Part shown: positions 40,098 through 48,919 of the stretch, piece after piece
Position numbering within the stretch: position 1 is the stretch's first letter
How the letters are laid out: every line of letters starts with the position of its first letter
Source of the DNA: Stenotrophomonas sp. YIM B06876
GTDB taxonomy: Bacteria > Pseudomonadota > Gammaproteobacteria > Xanthomonadales > Xanthomonadaceae
NCBI RefSeq assembly: GCF_030711595.1
Contig: NZ_JAUJUJ010000010.1
Location: 1 to 64,000 of the forward strand
Length of the DNA: 64,000 nucleotides
Reading direction: 5' to 3'
The notes under the pieces: model-generated
The model's input: only the letters and a program-made list of their open reading frames with translations
Told to the model about the DNA's origin: nothing
Database searches by the model: none
Position numbers and translations under genes: made by a program

Positions 40098-40605
40098 TCC
40101 GCCCCAGCGCGCACGCCGGCGGCCTGCGACAACGCGATCGGGGGCGCTTCACTGCGTCTGGCGGGAAGCGGCCAGTCATTCTGGCGCCGACCCCACGAGG
40201 CAAGAGCGCACATCGCCTGTTGCCATTTCCTATGTGGCGGATCAGGCGATGACGCACGCCGCCTGCGCCGCATTCCTGCGTCGCACCGGGGCCGACCCGC
40301 CCAGGCCGGTGCAAGGCGGCCTTAGCGTGGAGTTCCTTGCAAACACGGGCCGGCTGACAACCGGGACTACCGGAATATCCACAAGGCGCAGACGGATCCA
40401 CCGCCGCTGCGGCCCGGTCGCGCGGCAGTGGCGCAAGACGGCCCGCCACACCTGATCGGCGCGCGCGCACGGATCGGCCCGGGTATCACGCGAAGTGGCG
40501 GATGTATCATGGCGCGGTGCTACGACTGAACCTCCCCTGCGCGGTCAAGAGTTGCACCGGCACGGTTTCCCGTGACGGTCCGGCCCGCGCCGCGGGAGCG
40601 CCCGC

Positions 40606-41361
40606 ATGAGTTCACCGGTGGTTTTCCCGCGCACCGACGGCAGCGTGCTGTCCGACGATGGCAATGCCCTGCGCTTCTGCTCCACCTGTGCGTTTTCGCA
40701 GGCCTGCCTGTCGGAAGGGATGGACAAGCGGGCGCTGATGGAGCTGCACGTGCTGGTCGAGCATGTCGGACCGCTGCATGCCGGTGAGCACCTGTTCCGC
40801 GAAGGCGATGCATTCGGCACGATCGCCGCCGTGCGCGCCGGCACCGTGAAGACCTACCGGGTCGATCCCGATGGCCAGCAGCAGGTCCTGGGTTTCCATC
40901 TGCCGGGCGAAGTGATCGGTCTGAACGGGATTGATGGCGATCGCTATCCCTGCAATGCGGTCGCGCTGGATACGGTGATGCTGTGCCGGTTCTCCTTCCC
41001 CAGGATCGCGCTGTTGGCCACCCGCCTGCCCAACCTGCAGCAGCACCTGTTCCGGCTGATGAGCCGCGATATCGGCGTGGCCTCGCTGTTCGCCCGTGAC
41101 AACACCGCCGACGAACGCATCGCGGCGTTCCTGATCGGCCTGTCGCGGCGACTGGCGGTGCGCGGTTTCTCGCCGCGGCGTTTCCAGCTGACGATGTCGC
41201 GAACCGACATTGCCAACTACCTGCGGCAGGCCCCGGAAACGGTCAGCCGGATATTGCGCCGGTTCGAGCAGGACGGGCTGGTGCGCATCAGACAGCGCGA
41301 TGTCGAAATCCTGGACATGCCGCGGCTGGAAACGCTGGCCCGCGCCGTTCTGCGCGACTGA
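40606..41361 (+). CDS. FNR-type oxygen-sensing transcription regulator (first copy)
   Basis: A 251-residue CRP/FNR-family activator. C25, C28, C34 and C116 match the spacing of the four [4Fe-4S] ligands of E. coli FNR (C20, C23, C29, C122), so oxygen sensing should be preserved. The C-terminal helix-turn-helix has ETVSR in the recognition helix, the E-xx-SR pattern that reads TTGAT half-sites. A GGAG site precedes ATG 40606. It lies at the left border of the anaerobic cluster, next to the NnrS-family gene. A close paralogue is encoded at 45353-46123. Confidence 0.92.
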   Translation: MSSPVVFPRTDGSVLSDDGNALRFCSTCAFSQACLSEGMDKRALMELHVLVEHVGPLHAGEHLFREGDAFGTIAAVRAGTVKTYRVDPDGQQQVLGFHLPGEVIGLNGIDGDRYPCNAVALDTVMLCRFSFPRIALLATRLPNLQQHLFRLMSRDIGVASLFARDNTADERIAAFLIGLSRRLAVRGFSPRRFQLTMSRTDIANYLRQAPETVSRILRRFEQDGLVRIRQRDVEILDMPRLETLARAVLRD

Positions 41362-41547
41362 CACCCTGCCGCCCCGCCCGGGGGGCGAGGCGTTGCCTGC
41401 AGCATCGCCACCGTCCGCTTGTGCCCGCGCCGCGCCGATCCGCGCCTTGCGCCACTGGTCCCCACCTGCCGCTGCGCAGGCTTTCTTGCACCGCACCGCC
41501 CCGGCTGCCCAGGCCTGCGGCGCCTGCACCCGCAATCTGCGCTTCAC

Positions 41548-41561
41548 CTGACCCACGTCAA
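41548..41561 (+). promoter_or_regulatory. Candidate FNR/DNR-type box before the NnrS-family gene
   Basis: CTGAC-CCAC-GTCAA, one mismatch from the TTGAC-N4-GTCAA form used by FNR-like nitric-oxide or oxygen regulators. It is centred 41 bp before ATG 41596, which would place a class II start almost at the ATG; no obvious -10 is seen. Confidence 0.4.
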
Positions 41562-41595
41562 GGTAGCGCGCGCTCGGCCACCGCAGACTGCGGCC

Positions 41596-42825
41596 ATGGA
41601 GACCGCTTCCGCACTGGCCCAGGGTGCCTCGGCCCGGCAACTGCTGCAGGCCCCGCATCGCCTGCTGTTCTTCGTCGGGGCCAGCAACCTGCTGCTGGCG
41701 ATGCTGTGGTGGGCGCTGTGGCTGGCCTCGCATCTGGGCAAGGGCTGGCCGATGCCGCAGACGCCGGTGTATGCCGGCTGGGTGCATGCCTTCGTCATGC
41801 TGTACCTGGTGCTGCCCAGCTTCATCTTCGGCTTCCTGCTGACCGTATTCCCGCGCTGGATGGGCTTGCCGGATCTTTTGCGCTGGCGCCATGTCCCGGT
41901 CGGCGCGGGGCTGATGGGCGGGCAACTGCTGATCCTGCTGTCGCTCAGCGGCTGGCGCCTGCTGTTCATTCCGGGCCTGCTCCTGGCGGCGGCCGGCTGG
42001 ACGGCCGGGCTGCTGATCCTGGGGCGGCTGCTGTTCGCCGAAAAAGGCCGCACCTGGCATGCGCGCTCATGCTTTGCCGCGCTGCTGATCGGCTATGCCG
42101 GCGTGCTGTGCTTCATCGCCTTCACCGTGGGCGCCCCGCCGGCATTGGCGCTGCTCAGCATCAAACTCGGTGGCATGGGCCTGCTGCTGCCGGTGTACCT
42201 GACCGTGGCACACCGCATGTTCCCGTTCTTCGCCGGCAACGTGGTGCCCGGTTACACGCTGTGGCGGCCGCTGCCGTGGCTGACGGCGGTGTGGACGGCG
42301 CTGCTGTTGCGGCTGCCGCTGGAACTGGCGCAGGTCCATGAGTGGTTGTGGGTCGCCGATGCGGCATTGCTGCTGCTGTCCCTGCAGGCGCTGTGGCACT
42401 GGTGGCCGCGCGCGCGGATGCCGGGTTTGCTGGCGGCGCTGTTCATTGGCCTGGCCTGGCTGCCGGTCACCTTCTCGCTGTATCTGCTGCAGAGCGCGGT
42501 CTACGCGCTGTCGGGTGAATTCATTCTGGGCCGGGCGCCGATCCATGCGCTGTCGATCGGCTTTTTCGGCAGCGTGCTGGTGGCCATGGTGACCCGCGTC
42601 ACCCAGGGCCATTCCGGGCGGCCGCTGGCCATGTATGCCGCGGCCTGGTTCGCCTTCTTCACGCTGCAGGGGGTGGCGGTGATGCGGGTGGTGGCCGAGA
42701 TCGTTCCCGATGCCCTGCTGTGGCAAGTGCTGTCCGCGGCCGGCTGGCTGCTGGCGCTGCTGCCGTGGGTCAGCCGCATCGGCTGGATCTATCTCAGTCC
42801 GCGTCTCGACGGCCGGCCCGGATAG
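41596..42825 (+). CDS. nnrS: NnrS-family membrane protein
   Basis: A 409-residue polytopic membrane protein with about 12 hydrophobic segments. Histidines in HAFVMLYLV, AHRMFPFF and IHALSIGFFG fall where NnrS proteins place their haem and copper ligands. NnrS is linked to nitric-oxide and nitrosative-stress tolerance in denitrifiers. ATG 41596 (METASALAQG) is chosen because upstream sequence in frame is not protein-like and contains the FNR-type box. Lies between an FNR gene and a small cysteine-tailed protein gene on the same strand. Confidence 0.82.
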   Translation: METASALAQGASARQLLQAPHRLLFFVGASNLLLAMLWWALWLASHLGKGWPMPQTPVYAGWVHAFVMLYLVLPSFIFGFLLTVFPRWMGLPDLLRWRHVPVGAGLMGGQLLILLSLSGWRLLFIPGLLLAAAGWTAGLLILGRLLFAEKGRTWHARSCFAALLIGYAGVLCFIAFTVGAPPALALLSIKLGGMGLLLPVYLTVAHRMFPFFAGNVVPGYTLWRPLPWLTAVWTALLLRLPLELAQVHEWLWVADAALLLLSLQALWHWWPRARMPGLLAALFIGLAWLPVTFSLYLLQSAVYALSGEFILGRAPIHALSIGFFGSVLVAMVTRVTQGHSGRPLAMYAAAWFAFFTLQGVAVMRVVAEIVPDALLWQVLSAAGWLLALLPWVSRIGWIYLSPRLDGRPG

Positions 42826-42898
42826 TCGACCGCCGGCGCCGCTGGCCGGCCCGGCCCGGTCGTGCCCCTCATCAACCACCCACCTCCGGGATTCCACC

Positions 42899-43138
42899 AT
42901 GGAATTCACTGTCCGCCTGGCCTCCGCACAGATCGACCTTCCCGCCATTGAAACCGGACTGCAGGAGCTGGACCCGGCCGGACTGGTGGACGTGGCCGGG
43001 TCGGGCACGACGCTGCGCGTTTGCGCCAACGTGAGGCAGAGCGAGCTGCTGATGATCCTCGGCAACGCCGGCTGTGCCGCGACGCTGGCGCAGATCGAAC
43101 GGCTGCCGTCGGTGTGCTGTGGCGGCTGCGGCGGCTGA
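42899..43138 (+). CDS. Small protein with cysteine-glycine tail
   Basis: A 79-residue protein with a predicted strand-helix-strand-strand-helix-strand order, like the heavy-metal-associated fold, but without that family's N-terminal CxxC. It ends CCGGCGG, a tail suited to metal binding, and has further cysteines at 42 and 59. It follows the NnrS-family gene by 73 bp on the same strand and converges on modC. I do not recognise the family; a role in metal handling during anaerobic growth is a guess from position. Confidence 0.6.
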   Translation: MEFTVRLASAQIDLPAIETGLQELDPAGLVDVAGSGTTLRVCANVRQSELLMILGNAGCAATLAQIERLPSVCCGGCGG

Positions 43139-43165
43139 TTGCTTTGCCAGGTCACACAGCGCGGC

Positions 43166-43855
43166 TCAGGGTGCGGCGAACGGCGCGCCGGAGTCGACAC
43201 TGCGCCCCTGCGACAGGTGCAGCACCTGCCCTCCAAATGCAGCCTCGTCTTCGCGGTCATGGGTGATCAGCAACAGCGGAATCCCCGCCACGTCCAGCAG
43301 CCTCAACAGCTCCAGGCGCAGGCTGCGGCGCAGGCCCTGATCCAGCGCGGCAAACGGCTCATCCAGCAGCAGGGCCCGCGGCCGGGCCACCAGTGCCCGC
43401 GCCACCGCGGTGCGCTGCCGTTGGCCGCCGGATATCTGGCCCGGGTAATGCTCCGCCAAATGGCCGATCTGCAACGCGTCCAACCAGTAGTCCACCGCCT
43501 CGCAGCGGCGGCCGCGGCGGGGATTGAACAGCCCCTTGTGCAATGGAAAACCGATGTTCTGGCGCACCGTCAGATGCGGGAACAGGGCGTAATCCTGGAA
43601 CACGTAACCCAGCGCGCGTGCCTGCGGTGCCAGGTCCACGCCCGCGGCCCGGTCGAACAGGGAGGTGCCGGCCACGCGGATGAATCCCGAATCCGGGCGC
43701 AGCAAGCCGGCCACCGCCTTCAAGGTCAGACTCTTGCCGGCCCCGGAATCGCCAAGCACCACCACGCGGCGACAGTCGGTGTGCAGGCTGACATCGAGCC
43801 TGAATTCACCATCAGCGGCCCGCAGCACCTTGCGTATATGGAAATCGAACAGCAT
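43166..43855 (-). CDS. modC: Molybdate ABC transporter ATPase, short form
   Basis: ATP-binding subunit powering molybdate import. Walker A GDSGAGKS, signature SGGQRQR and Walker B ALLLDEPF are intact in 229 residues. E. coli ModC has about 350 residues because of a C-terminal molybdate-binding MOP/TOBE domain; that domain is absent here, so substrate feedback through it is missing. The ATG overlaps the modB stop by 4 bp. The context (modAB, nar, moa) settles the substrate. Confidence 0.88.
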   Translation of the reverse strand: MLFDFHIRKVLRAADGEFRLDVSLHTDCRRVVVLGDSGAGKSLTLKAVAGLLRPDSGFIRVAGTSLFDRAAGVDLAPQARALGYVFQDYALFPHLTVRQNIGFPLHKGLFNPRRGRRCEAVDYWLDALQIGHLAEHYPGQISGGQRQRTAVARALVARPRALLLDEPFAALDQGLRRSLRLELLRLLDVAGIPLLLITHDREDEAAFGGQVLHLSQGRSVDSGAPFAAP

Positions 43856-44535
43856 CAGCGACGTTGCCCGGGCACGATGCGGCGCGCGCCCACGGTGCCG
43901 GCCAGCAGCAGGGTCACGATGCAGATCACCGAGGTCACCAGCACCAGGAAGTTGGCCCGGCCGTCCTGGCCGGCCTGGACCGCTTCATAGATGGCGATGG
44001 ACAGCGTCTGGGTCTTGCCCGGAATACTGCCGGCCACCATCAACGTCGCGCCGAACTCGCCCATCGCCCGCGCGAAGCCCAGCAGCACTCCGGGCAGGAT
44101 GCCGCGCCAGGCCAGTGGCAAGCTCACCCGCAAAAAGATGCCGGCTTCGGCCACGCCCAGCACCCGCGCCGCCTGCTCCAGCTGCCGATCCACATTCTCG
44201 AACGCGGCGCGCGCCGGCTTGAATACCAGTGGAAACGAGGCGATCGCCGCGGCGATCACCGCGCCTTGCCAGGTAAACACCAGATGGATGCCGAAATACC
44301 GCTCCAGCCACGCCCCCAGCGGCCCGTTCCTGCCGATCAGCACCAGCAGGTAGTAGCCCAGCACAGTCGGCGGCAGCACCATGGGCAAGGTGCAGAAGGT
44401 GTCCAGCAGCTCCCGGCCCGGGAAGCGCCAGCGCGCCAGTACGGCCCCCAGCCCCACCCCCGCCACCAGGTTGAGCGCGATGGCGCACCCGGCCACTTTC
44501 AGCGACAGCAGCAGCGCGGTCCATTCAACCATCAT
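43855..44535 (-). CDS. modB: Molybdate ABC transporter permease
   Basis: Inner-membrane permease of 226 residues with about five membrane segments. The cytoplasmic EAA loop (RAMGEFGATLMVAGSIPGKTQTL) is typical of ModB/CysT-type permeases. Start at ATG 44535 (or 44532) overlaps the end of modA by about 10 bp; longer in-frame extension is not membrane-protein-like. It overlaps modC by 4 bp. Confidence 0.92.
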   Translation of the reverse strand: MMVEWTALLLSLKVAGCAIALNLVAGVGLGAVLARWRFPGRELLDTFCTLPMVLPPTVLGYYLLVLIGRNGPLGAWLERYFGIHLVFTWQGAVIAAAIASFPLVFKPARAAFENVDRQLEQAARVLGVAEAGIFLRVSLPLAWRGILPGVLLGFARAMGEFGATLMVAGSIPGKTQTLSIAIYEAVQAGQDGRANFLVLVTSVICIVTLLLAGTVGARRIVPGQRR

Positions 44536-45301
44536 CGCCGTGGCGCTCCGCCGCCACAAAACCGTAGCCAAGCAGGATGTCCCGGCTGCGCTGCGAACGC
44601 ACAAAAGCGATGAAACGCCGCGCTTCCTGCGGCTGCCTGCTGCTGGCCACCGGCGCGATGGGATAGTGGATCGGCACCGTGGTCGGCACCCGGAACGCCG
44701 GCGTCACCCGCTCACGCAGGGTCCGGGCATCGCTGCCATAGACGAAGCCGGCATCCACCTCGCCGCGCGCCACGTAATCCAGCGCCTGGCGCACGTTCTG
44801 GGTGGTGATCAGCTTGTCCGCCAGCACGCTCCACAGCCCGGCCGCCTCCAGCGCGCCACGCGCATAGCGGCCGGCCGGCACCGAGTCCGGATTGCCCAGT
44901 GCGATTGTGCGTATCCGCGGCAATGCCAGCTGCGCCAGCCCGGCGGGCCTCTGCACCACGGCCTTGGGCACCACCACCACCAGCGTGTTGGCAATGAACA
45001 CATGGCGGTCGGCGGCGATGACCAGCCCGCGTTCACTGGCCTGGTCCATGGTGAATTCATCGGCGGTAGCCAGCACATCCACCGGTGCGCCATGGACGAT
45101 CTGCTGCATCAGCGCGCCGGACGCGGCGGTATTCAGATGGACCCGGGTTCCCGGGTACTGCTGTTCATAGGCGCGGGCGATATCGGTAAAGGCGGTGCCG
45201 AGACTGGCGGCCGCCGAAACTGTCAGCTCGCCGGCCTGCGCCGCGGCGGAAAAAAGCAGCAGTCCGATGATCCGCAGTGTGGCGCAGGGATTCATGCCCA
45301 T
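44525..45301 (-). CDS. modA: Molybdate-binding periplasmic protein
   Basis: Captures molybdate (or tungstate) in the periplasm. Residues 1-23 form a signal peptide ending AQAG. The mature protein begins ELTVSAAASLGTAF, the ModA signature, and continues with TAASGALMQQI and a C-terminal lobe containing GFVYGSDA. 258 residues is normal. It lies 51 bp after an FNR-type gene in the same direction, so modABC may be part of the anaerobically induced transcript. Confidence 0.93.
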   Translation of the reverse strand: MGMNPCATLRIIGLLLFSAAAQAGELTVSAAASLGTAFTDIARAYEQQYPGTRVHLNTAASGALMQQIVHGAPVDVLATADEFTMDQASERGLVIAADRHVFIANTLVVVVPKAVVQRPAGLAQLALPRIRTIALGNPDSVPAGRYARGALEAAGLWSVLADKLITTQNVRQALDYVARGEVDAGFVYGSDARTLRERVTPAFRVPTTVPIHYPIAPVASSRQPQEARRFIAFVRSQRSRDILLGYGFVAAERHGDDG

Positions 45302-45352
45302 GTCCGGTTTCCCCAGGGGGTGTCGCGCAATGCCGCGCGACGGGCGCGCGGC

Positions 45353-46123
45353 TCAATCATTGCCGGCCATCGCTGCGAAACCGGCCAAGCGCTCCGGATC
45401 CAGCACTGCCACCGCACGCTGCTTCACTGCAATCACGCCTTCATCGGACAACCGTTTCAGCACCCGGCTCACCGTCTCCGGCGCCATCCTCAGGTAATTG
45501 GCGATGTCGGCCCGGCTCATGGCGAGGTTGAACTGGGTCGCGGAAAAACCCCGCTGCGCATAGCGCTCGGACAGATCCAGCAGGAACGCGGCCATCCGCG
45601 CTTCGGTACGGCAGTTGGTCGCCAGCAGCCCGGCCTTGCCGATCTCCGCACTGAGCAGGCTGAACAGTTTGTCCTGCAATCCCGGCATCCGGCATGCCAG
45701 CAGGCTCATCCGCGGAAACGAGAACCGGCACAGGTGCACCGTGTCCAGCGCGACCGCATTGCACGGATAGCGCGAGGTGTGGATGGCATTGAGGCCGATG
45801 AGCTCGCCCGGCAGGCTGAAACCCAGTACCTGTTCATTGCCGCTGCTGTCGATCACGAACGTCTTGACCATGCCGGCGCGTACCGCGGCAATCGCGTTGA
45901 ATTCCTCGCCGGTGCTGAACACCGGATCGCCTGCATGGTAGGGGCCCACATGGTCGACCAGGATGTGCAGCTCGGACAAGGCCGCCTTGTCATAGCCCTG
46001 GGTGAGGCAGGCCTCGGAGAACGCACAGGTCCGGCAGAACCGGAGCGGGGTGCCGTCATCGGCCGCAGCGGGATTGAGCGGCACCACCGGCGATCCACGG
46101 CTGTCGAGCGGGGCAGCGCTCAT
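45353..46123 (-). CDS. FNR-type oxygen-sensing transcription regulator (second copy)
   Basis: A 256-residue CRP/FNR-family protein closely related to the one at 40606-41361. C30, C33, C39 and C121 keep the [4Fe-4S] ligand spacing of FNR; the recognition helix again reads ETVSR. An AAGGA site precedes ATG 46123. It sits between the HemN-like gene (37 bp upstream) and modA, at the downstream end of the nar cluster. Both copies should recognise the TTGAT-N4-ATCAA boxes at 58129 and 63242; which one does so in the cell cannot be told from sequence. Confidence 0.92.
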   Translation of the reverse strand: MSAAPLDSRGSPVVPLNPAAADDGTPLRFCRTCAFSEACLTQGYDKAALSELHILVDHVGPYHAGDPVFSTGEEFNAIAAVRAGMVKTFVIDSSGNEQVLGFSLPGELIGLNAIHTSRYPCNAVALDTVHLCRFSFPRMSLLACRMPGLQDKLFSLLSAEIGKAGLLATNCRTEARMAAFLLDLSERYAQRGFSATQFNLAMSRADIANYLRMAPETVSRVLKRLSDEGVIAVKQRAVAVLDPERLAGFAAMAGND

Positions 46124-46159
46124 CGGGCTGTCCTTGGGCGTAATGAAGACCGCACCAGA

Positions 46160-47404
46160 TTACATTTCCAGGCCAGGCGCAGCGACATCCGGAGAACCGA
46201 AGCAATCGGCCACCCCGCGCCACAACGGTTTTCCGCGCGGGGTCAGCCGCAGAGTTTTCCGCTCCCACACCGCCAGGCCGTCATCCAGCACGCGCTGCAG
46301 ACGGAGCCTCGCGGCGTGCCTCAGCTGCAGGAACAACGACCCGTGCCGGGATTCCATTGCCACGGTATCCAGCGCGTAGTCGCAGGCCAGCGACTGCAGG
46401 GTTTCGGCGACCATGCTTTCCCACGCCGACAGGATCAATCCGCGCGCGACATGCAGATGCCCGCGTTCAAGCGCTGCGTGCCAACGCGGGTAGTCCCCGC
46501 CGAACTGGCAGTAGACGTCCCCCACCTGGCTGGCCGCACCCGGGCCCACACCCACCAGGTCGGTGCGCTCGGCGCGGAGCAGACCGTGGAGGTCGCAATA
46601 GCGGGCTCCCGGTGGCACCGCTCGCAACGGCACCGCGGCGTGCCTGACATACGTATCGGCGCCGCCGGCCACGTAGCCGTGCCGCTCCAGCGTGGCCGCA
46701 ACCGCGCATCCCCCCGCCACTGCTGGCGCGGTACCGTCCGGCTCCGGCCCCGGCCACGGCAGCCGCAGCTGGTCCGGTTGCCACGCCAGTGCCCGTTCGA
46801 TCCGTGCCAGCGCCGGTCGATCCGCGCAGGACAGGCCCACGTCCAGCCGGTACTCGGTCAACTGGAATCCGGCGTCCGCCCAGGCGCTCCCAAATTCCGG
46901 CTCGGCGCCGCCCCTGTCGTCGACCAGGATGCAGCGGCTGCAACCAGCCGCGACCAGCTGCGCCGGCACCAGCGGGCTGCCGGGGGTGATGGTGACCGCA
47001 ACCTCCGGCAACGCCGTGGTGCGCAGATAGCGCGGCACCGCATCGAGCAGGTCGCCCAGGTTGCGCAGCCCGAGGTATTCGGCCAGTCCCTGCGCCAGCA
47101 CCACATGCATCACTTCACGGTCCTCATCGAACAGCTCGGTGGTCCGCCGCAACGCCAGCATCAGCGCGTGCAGATAGGCGTCGGCTGCAACCCCCGCCAC
47201 CACGGCGGTCCCGGGCGTGGCGAATGACAGCGTGAGCGAACGCGGAATCAGGTGGCCGTTGCTGATCGTGGCCGCGCGGCGGAAGGCGGCATCGCCGAAA
47301 CCGGCCATGTACTGCTGCGGCTGCGGATGCAGCGCCCATCCGCCAGCCGCTGCAAGGCCACCGGGCACAACCGGCGGACGCGAAATCCTGGGCGTGGTAT
47401 CCAT
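46160..47404 (-). CDS. HemN-like protein lacking radical-SAM motifs
   Basis: A 414-residue protein whose layout follows oxygen-independent coproporphyrinogen III oxidase (HemN): an N-terminal lead, a region corresponding to the radical-SAM barrel, DLVGVGPGAASQVGDVYCQ like the HemN LGLGxSAISxxGDxYxQN block, and LRLTPRGKPLWRGVA at the end. The CxxxCxxC cluster motif should fall near residues 65-75, but there is SFATPGTAVVAG with no cysteine; the GGGTPT motif is also gone. It therefore cannot be a normal radical-SAM enzyme. HemN genes commonly lie beside fnr and nar genes, so this looks like a diverged paralogue with a new, perhaps structural or haem-binding, role. Confidence 0.7.
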   Translation of the reverse strand: MDTTPRISRPPVVPGGLAAAGGWALHPQPQQYMAGFGDAAFRRAATISNGHLIPRSLTLSFATPGTAVVAGVAADAYLHALMLALRRTTELFDEDREVMHVVLAQGLAEYLGLRNLGDLLDAVPRYLRTTALPEVAVTITPGSPLVPAQLVAAGCSRCILVDDRGGAEPEFGSAWADAGFQLTEYRLDVGLSCADRPALARIERALAWQPDQLRLPWPGPEPDGTAPAVAGGCAVAATLERHGYVAGGADTYVRHAAVPLRAVPPGARYCDLHGLLRAERTDLVGVGPGAASQVGDVYCQFGGDYPRWHAALERGHLHVARGLILSAWESMVAETLQSLACDYALDTVAMESRHGSLFLQLRHAARLRLQRVLDDGLAVWERKTLRLTPRGKPLWRGVADCFGSPDVAAPGLEM

Positions 47405-47448
47405 GCTTGAACCCTGTCTCCGGGGGATGGCGGTGGGCAGGCGCAGGC

Positions 47449-48789
47449 TCAGACCGGCTGTTTCCGCAGCTGGCAGCGGTAGGCCGCCGCGGCGTCGATG
47501 GCCTCGGGCAGATCCGTCTGCTGGTCCAGCTGCGGGAAGCTGCGACGTTCGGCCCTGCGGATGGCGAAATGCATCCACACCAGCGCGCTGGCCACCACCA
47601 CGAACAGCAGCATGAAACAGCTGGTCCATACCCCGGTCAGATCGTTGAGCGCGCCGAAGGCGATCGGCAACACAAACCCGCCCAGGCCGCCGATCATGCC
47701 GACCACACCGCCGACCGCGCCCACGTACTGCGGGTAGTACACCGGGATGTGCTTGTACACGGCGGCCTTGCCCAGCGACATGAAGAAACCCAGCACGAAC
47801 ACCAGCACGGTGAAAGGCAGCAGGCCGATCGCCAGATGGAAGGCGATGTCGCCTTCGATGCCCTTCACGATGTAGCGGGTATCGGGATAGGCCAGCAGGA
47901 AAGTGCAGACCACCGAGACACCGAAGGTCCAGTACATGACCTTGCGCGCGCCCAGTCTGTCGGACATCCAGCCCCCCACCACCCGGAACAGGCTGGCCGG
48001 GATCGAATAGCACGCCGCCAGCAGGCCGGCGGTGGCCACGTCCAGGCCGTAGGCACCGATCAGATAGCGCGGCAGCCACAGCGCCAGCGCGACGAAGCCG
48101 CCGAACACGAAGAAGTAGTACAGCGAGAAACGCCACACCTGCAGGTTTTTCAGCGGCGCCATTTGCGCGCGGAACGGCATCGGCTTGACCCCGGTGCGGC
48201 GCCGCTCGGCCAGTGACGGATCCTCCTGGGTGAACAGGTAATAGAGGATGGCGACCACAGCAAGGCCGACCGCCCATAGCTTGGCAACCATCATCCAGCC
48301 GGCCGCCACCATCACCATCGGTGCCAGCAGTTTGGTCACCGCCGCGCCGATGTTGCCGGCGCCGAAGATGCCCAGCGCCGTGCCCTGCCGCGACGCCGGA
48401 AACCACTTGGACACATAGGCCACGCCGACCGAGAACGAGCTGCCGGCGATACCGACAAACAGCGCCGCAAGCAGGAACTGCACATAGCTGTGGGCATAGG
48501 TCAGCATCCAGGTGGCGATGGCGCCACACAGCATCACCAAGGTCATCATCCTGCGGCCGCCGACCTGGTCGGCCCAGACGCCGAGGAAGATCCGCAGCAG
48601 CGAACCGCTGAGCACCGGGGTGGCGATCAGCAGACCGAACTCGGTGTCGTTGAGCGAAAGCTGCTGCTTGATCTGGATGCCGATGATCGAAAAAATCATC
48701 CACACCGCAAAACAGGTGGTGAAGGCGAACGTGCTGAGCCACAGCGCCCGTTGCTGCTGGCCGCCCGTCACCTGGGCTGGATCGGACAT
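47449..48789 (-). CDS. narK: NarK1-type nitrate transporter
   Basis: MFS protein of 446 residues with about 12 membrane helices and the nitrate-signature glycine-rich helices (ALGIFGAGNIGAAVTKLLAP; GAVGGVVGMIGGLGGFVLP). It resembles the NarK1 branch, generally nitrate-proton symporters that start respiration, more than E. coli NarK. ATG 48789 (MSDPAQV) is chosen over an upstream in-frame start lacking similarity. It follows the peptidyl-prolyl isomerase gene by 130 bp and precedes the HemN-like gene. A second, E. coli NarK-like transporter lies at 56621-58036. Confidence 0.92.
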   Translation of the reverse strand: MSDPAQVTGGQQQRALWLSTFAFTTCFAVWMIFSIIGIQIKQQLSLNDTEFGLLIATPVLSGSLLRIFLGVWADQVGGRRMMTLVMLCGAIATWMLTYAHSYVQFLLAALFVGIAGSSFSVGVAYVSKWFPASRQGTALGIFGAGNIGAAVTKLLAPMVMVAAGWMMVAKLWAVGLAVVAILYYLFTQEDPSLAERRRTGVKPMPFRAQMAPLKNLQVWRFSLYYFFVFGGFVALALWLPRYLIGAYGLDVATAGLLAACYSIPASLFRVVGGWMSDRLGARKVMYWTFGVSVVCTFLLAYPDTRYIVKGIEGDIAFHLAIGLLPFTVLVFVLGFFMSLGKAAVYKHIPVYYPQYVGAVGGVVGMIGGLGGFVLPIAFGALNDLTGVWTSCFMLLFVVVASALVWMHFAIRRAERRSFPQLDQQTDLPEAIDAAAAYRCQLRKQPV

Positions 48790-48919
48790 GATGGTGGTTC
48801 CGGTTGTGGGGACAAGGCCCGGTGCTGATCGCAACGCGTGGAGGGATCCTCTGTGCGGATGCCACCCTCCCTTCCGTGGCGACGCATCCGCTGAAACGTT
48901 TTGCAGGTGGCAGACATGC

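Noticed and set aside
40098-40605. Possible small gene or RNA in the 508-bp gap before the first FNR gene
   Set aside because: Frames present (for example 40234-40455) have no ribosome site or protein-like composition, and no tRNA or terminator structure was found.
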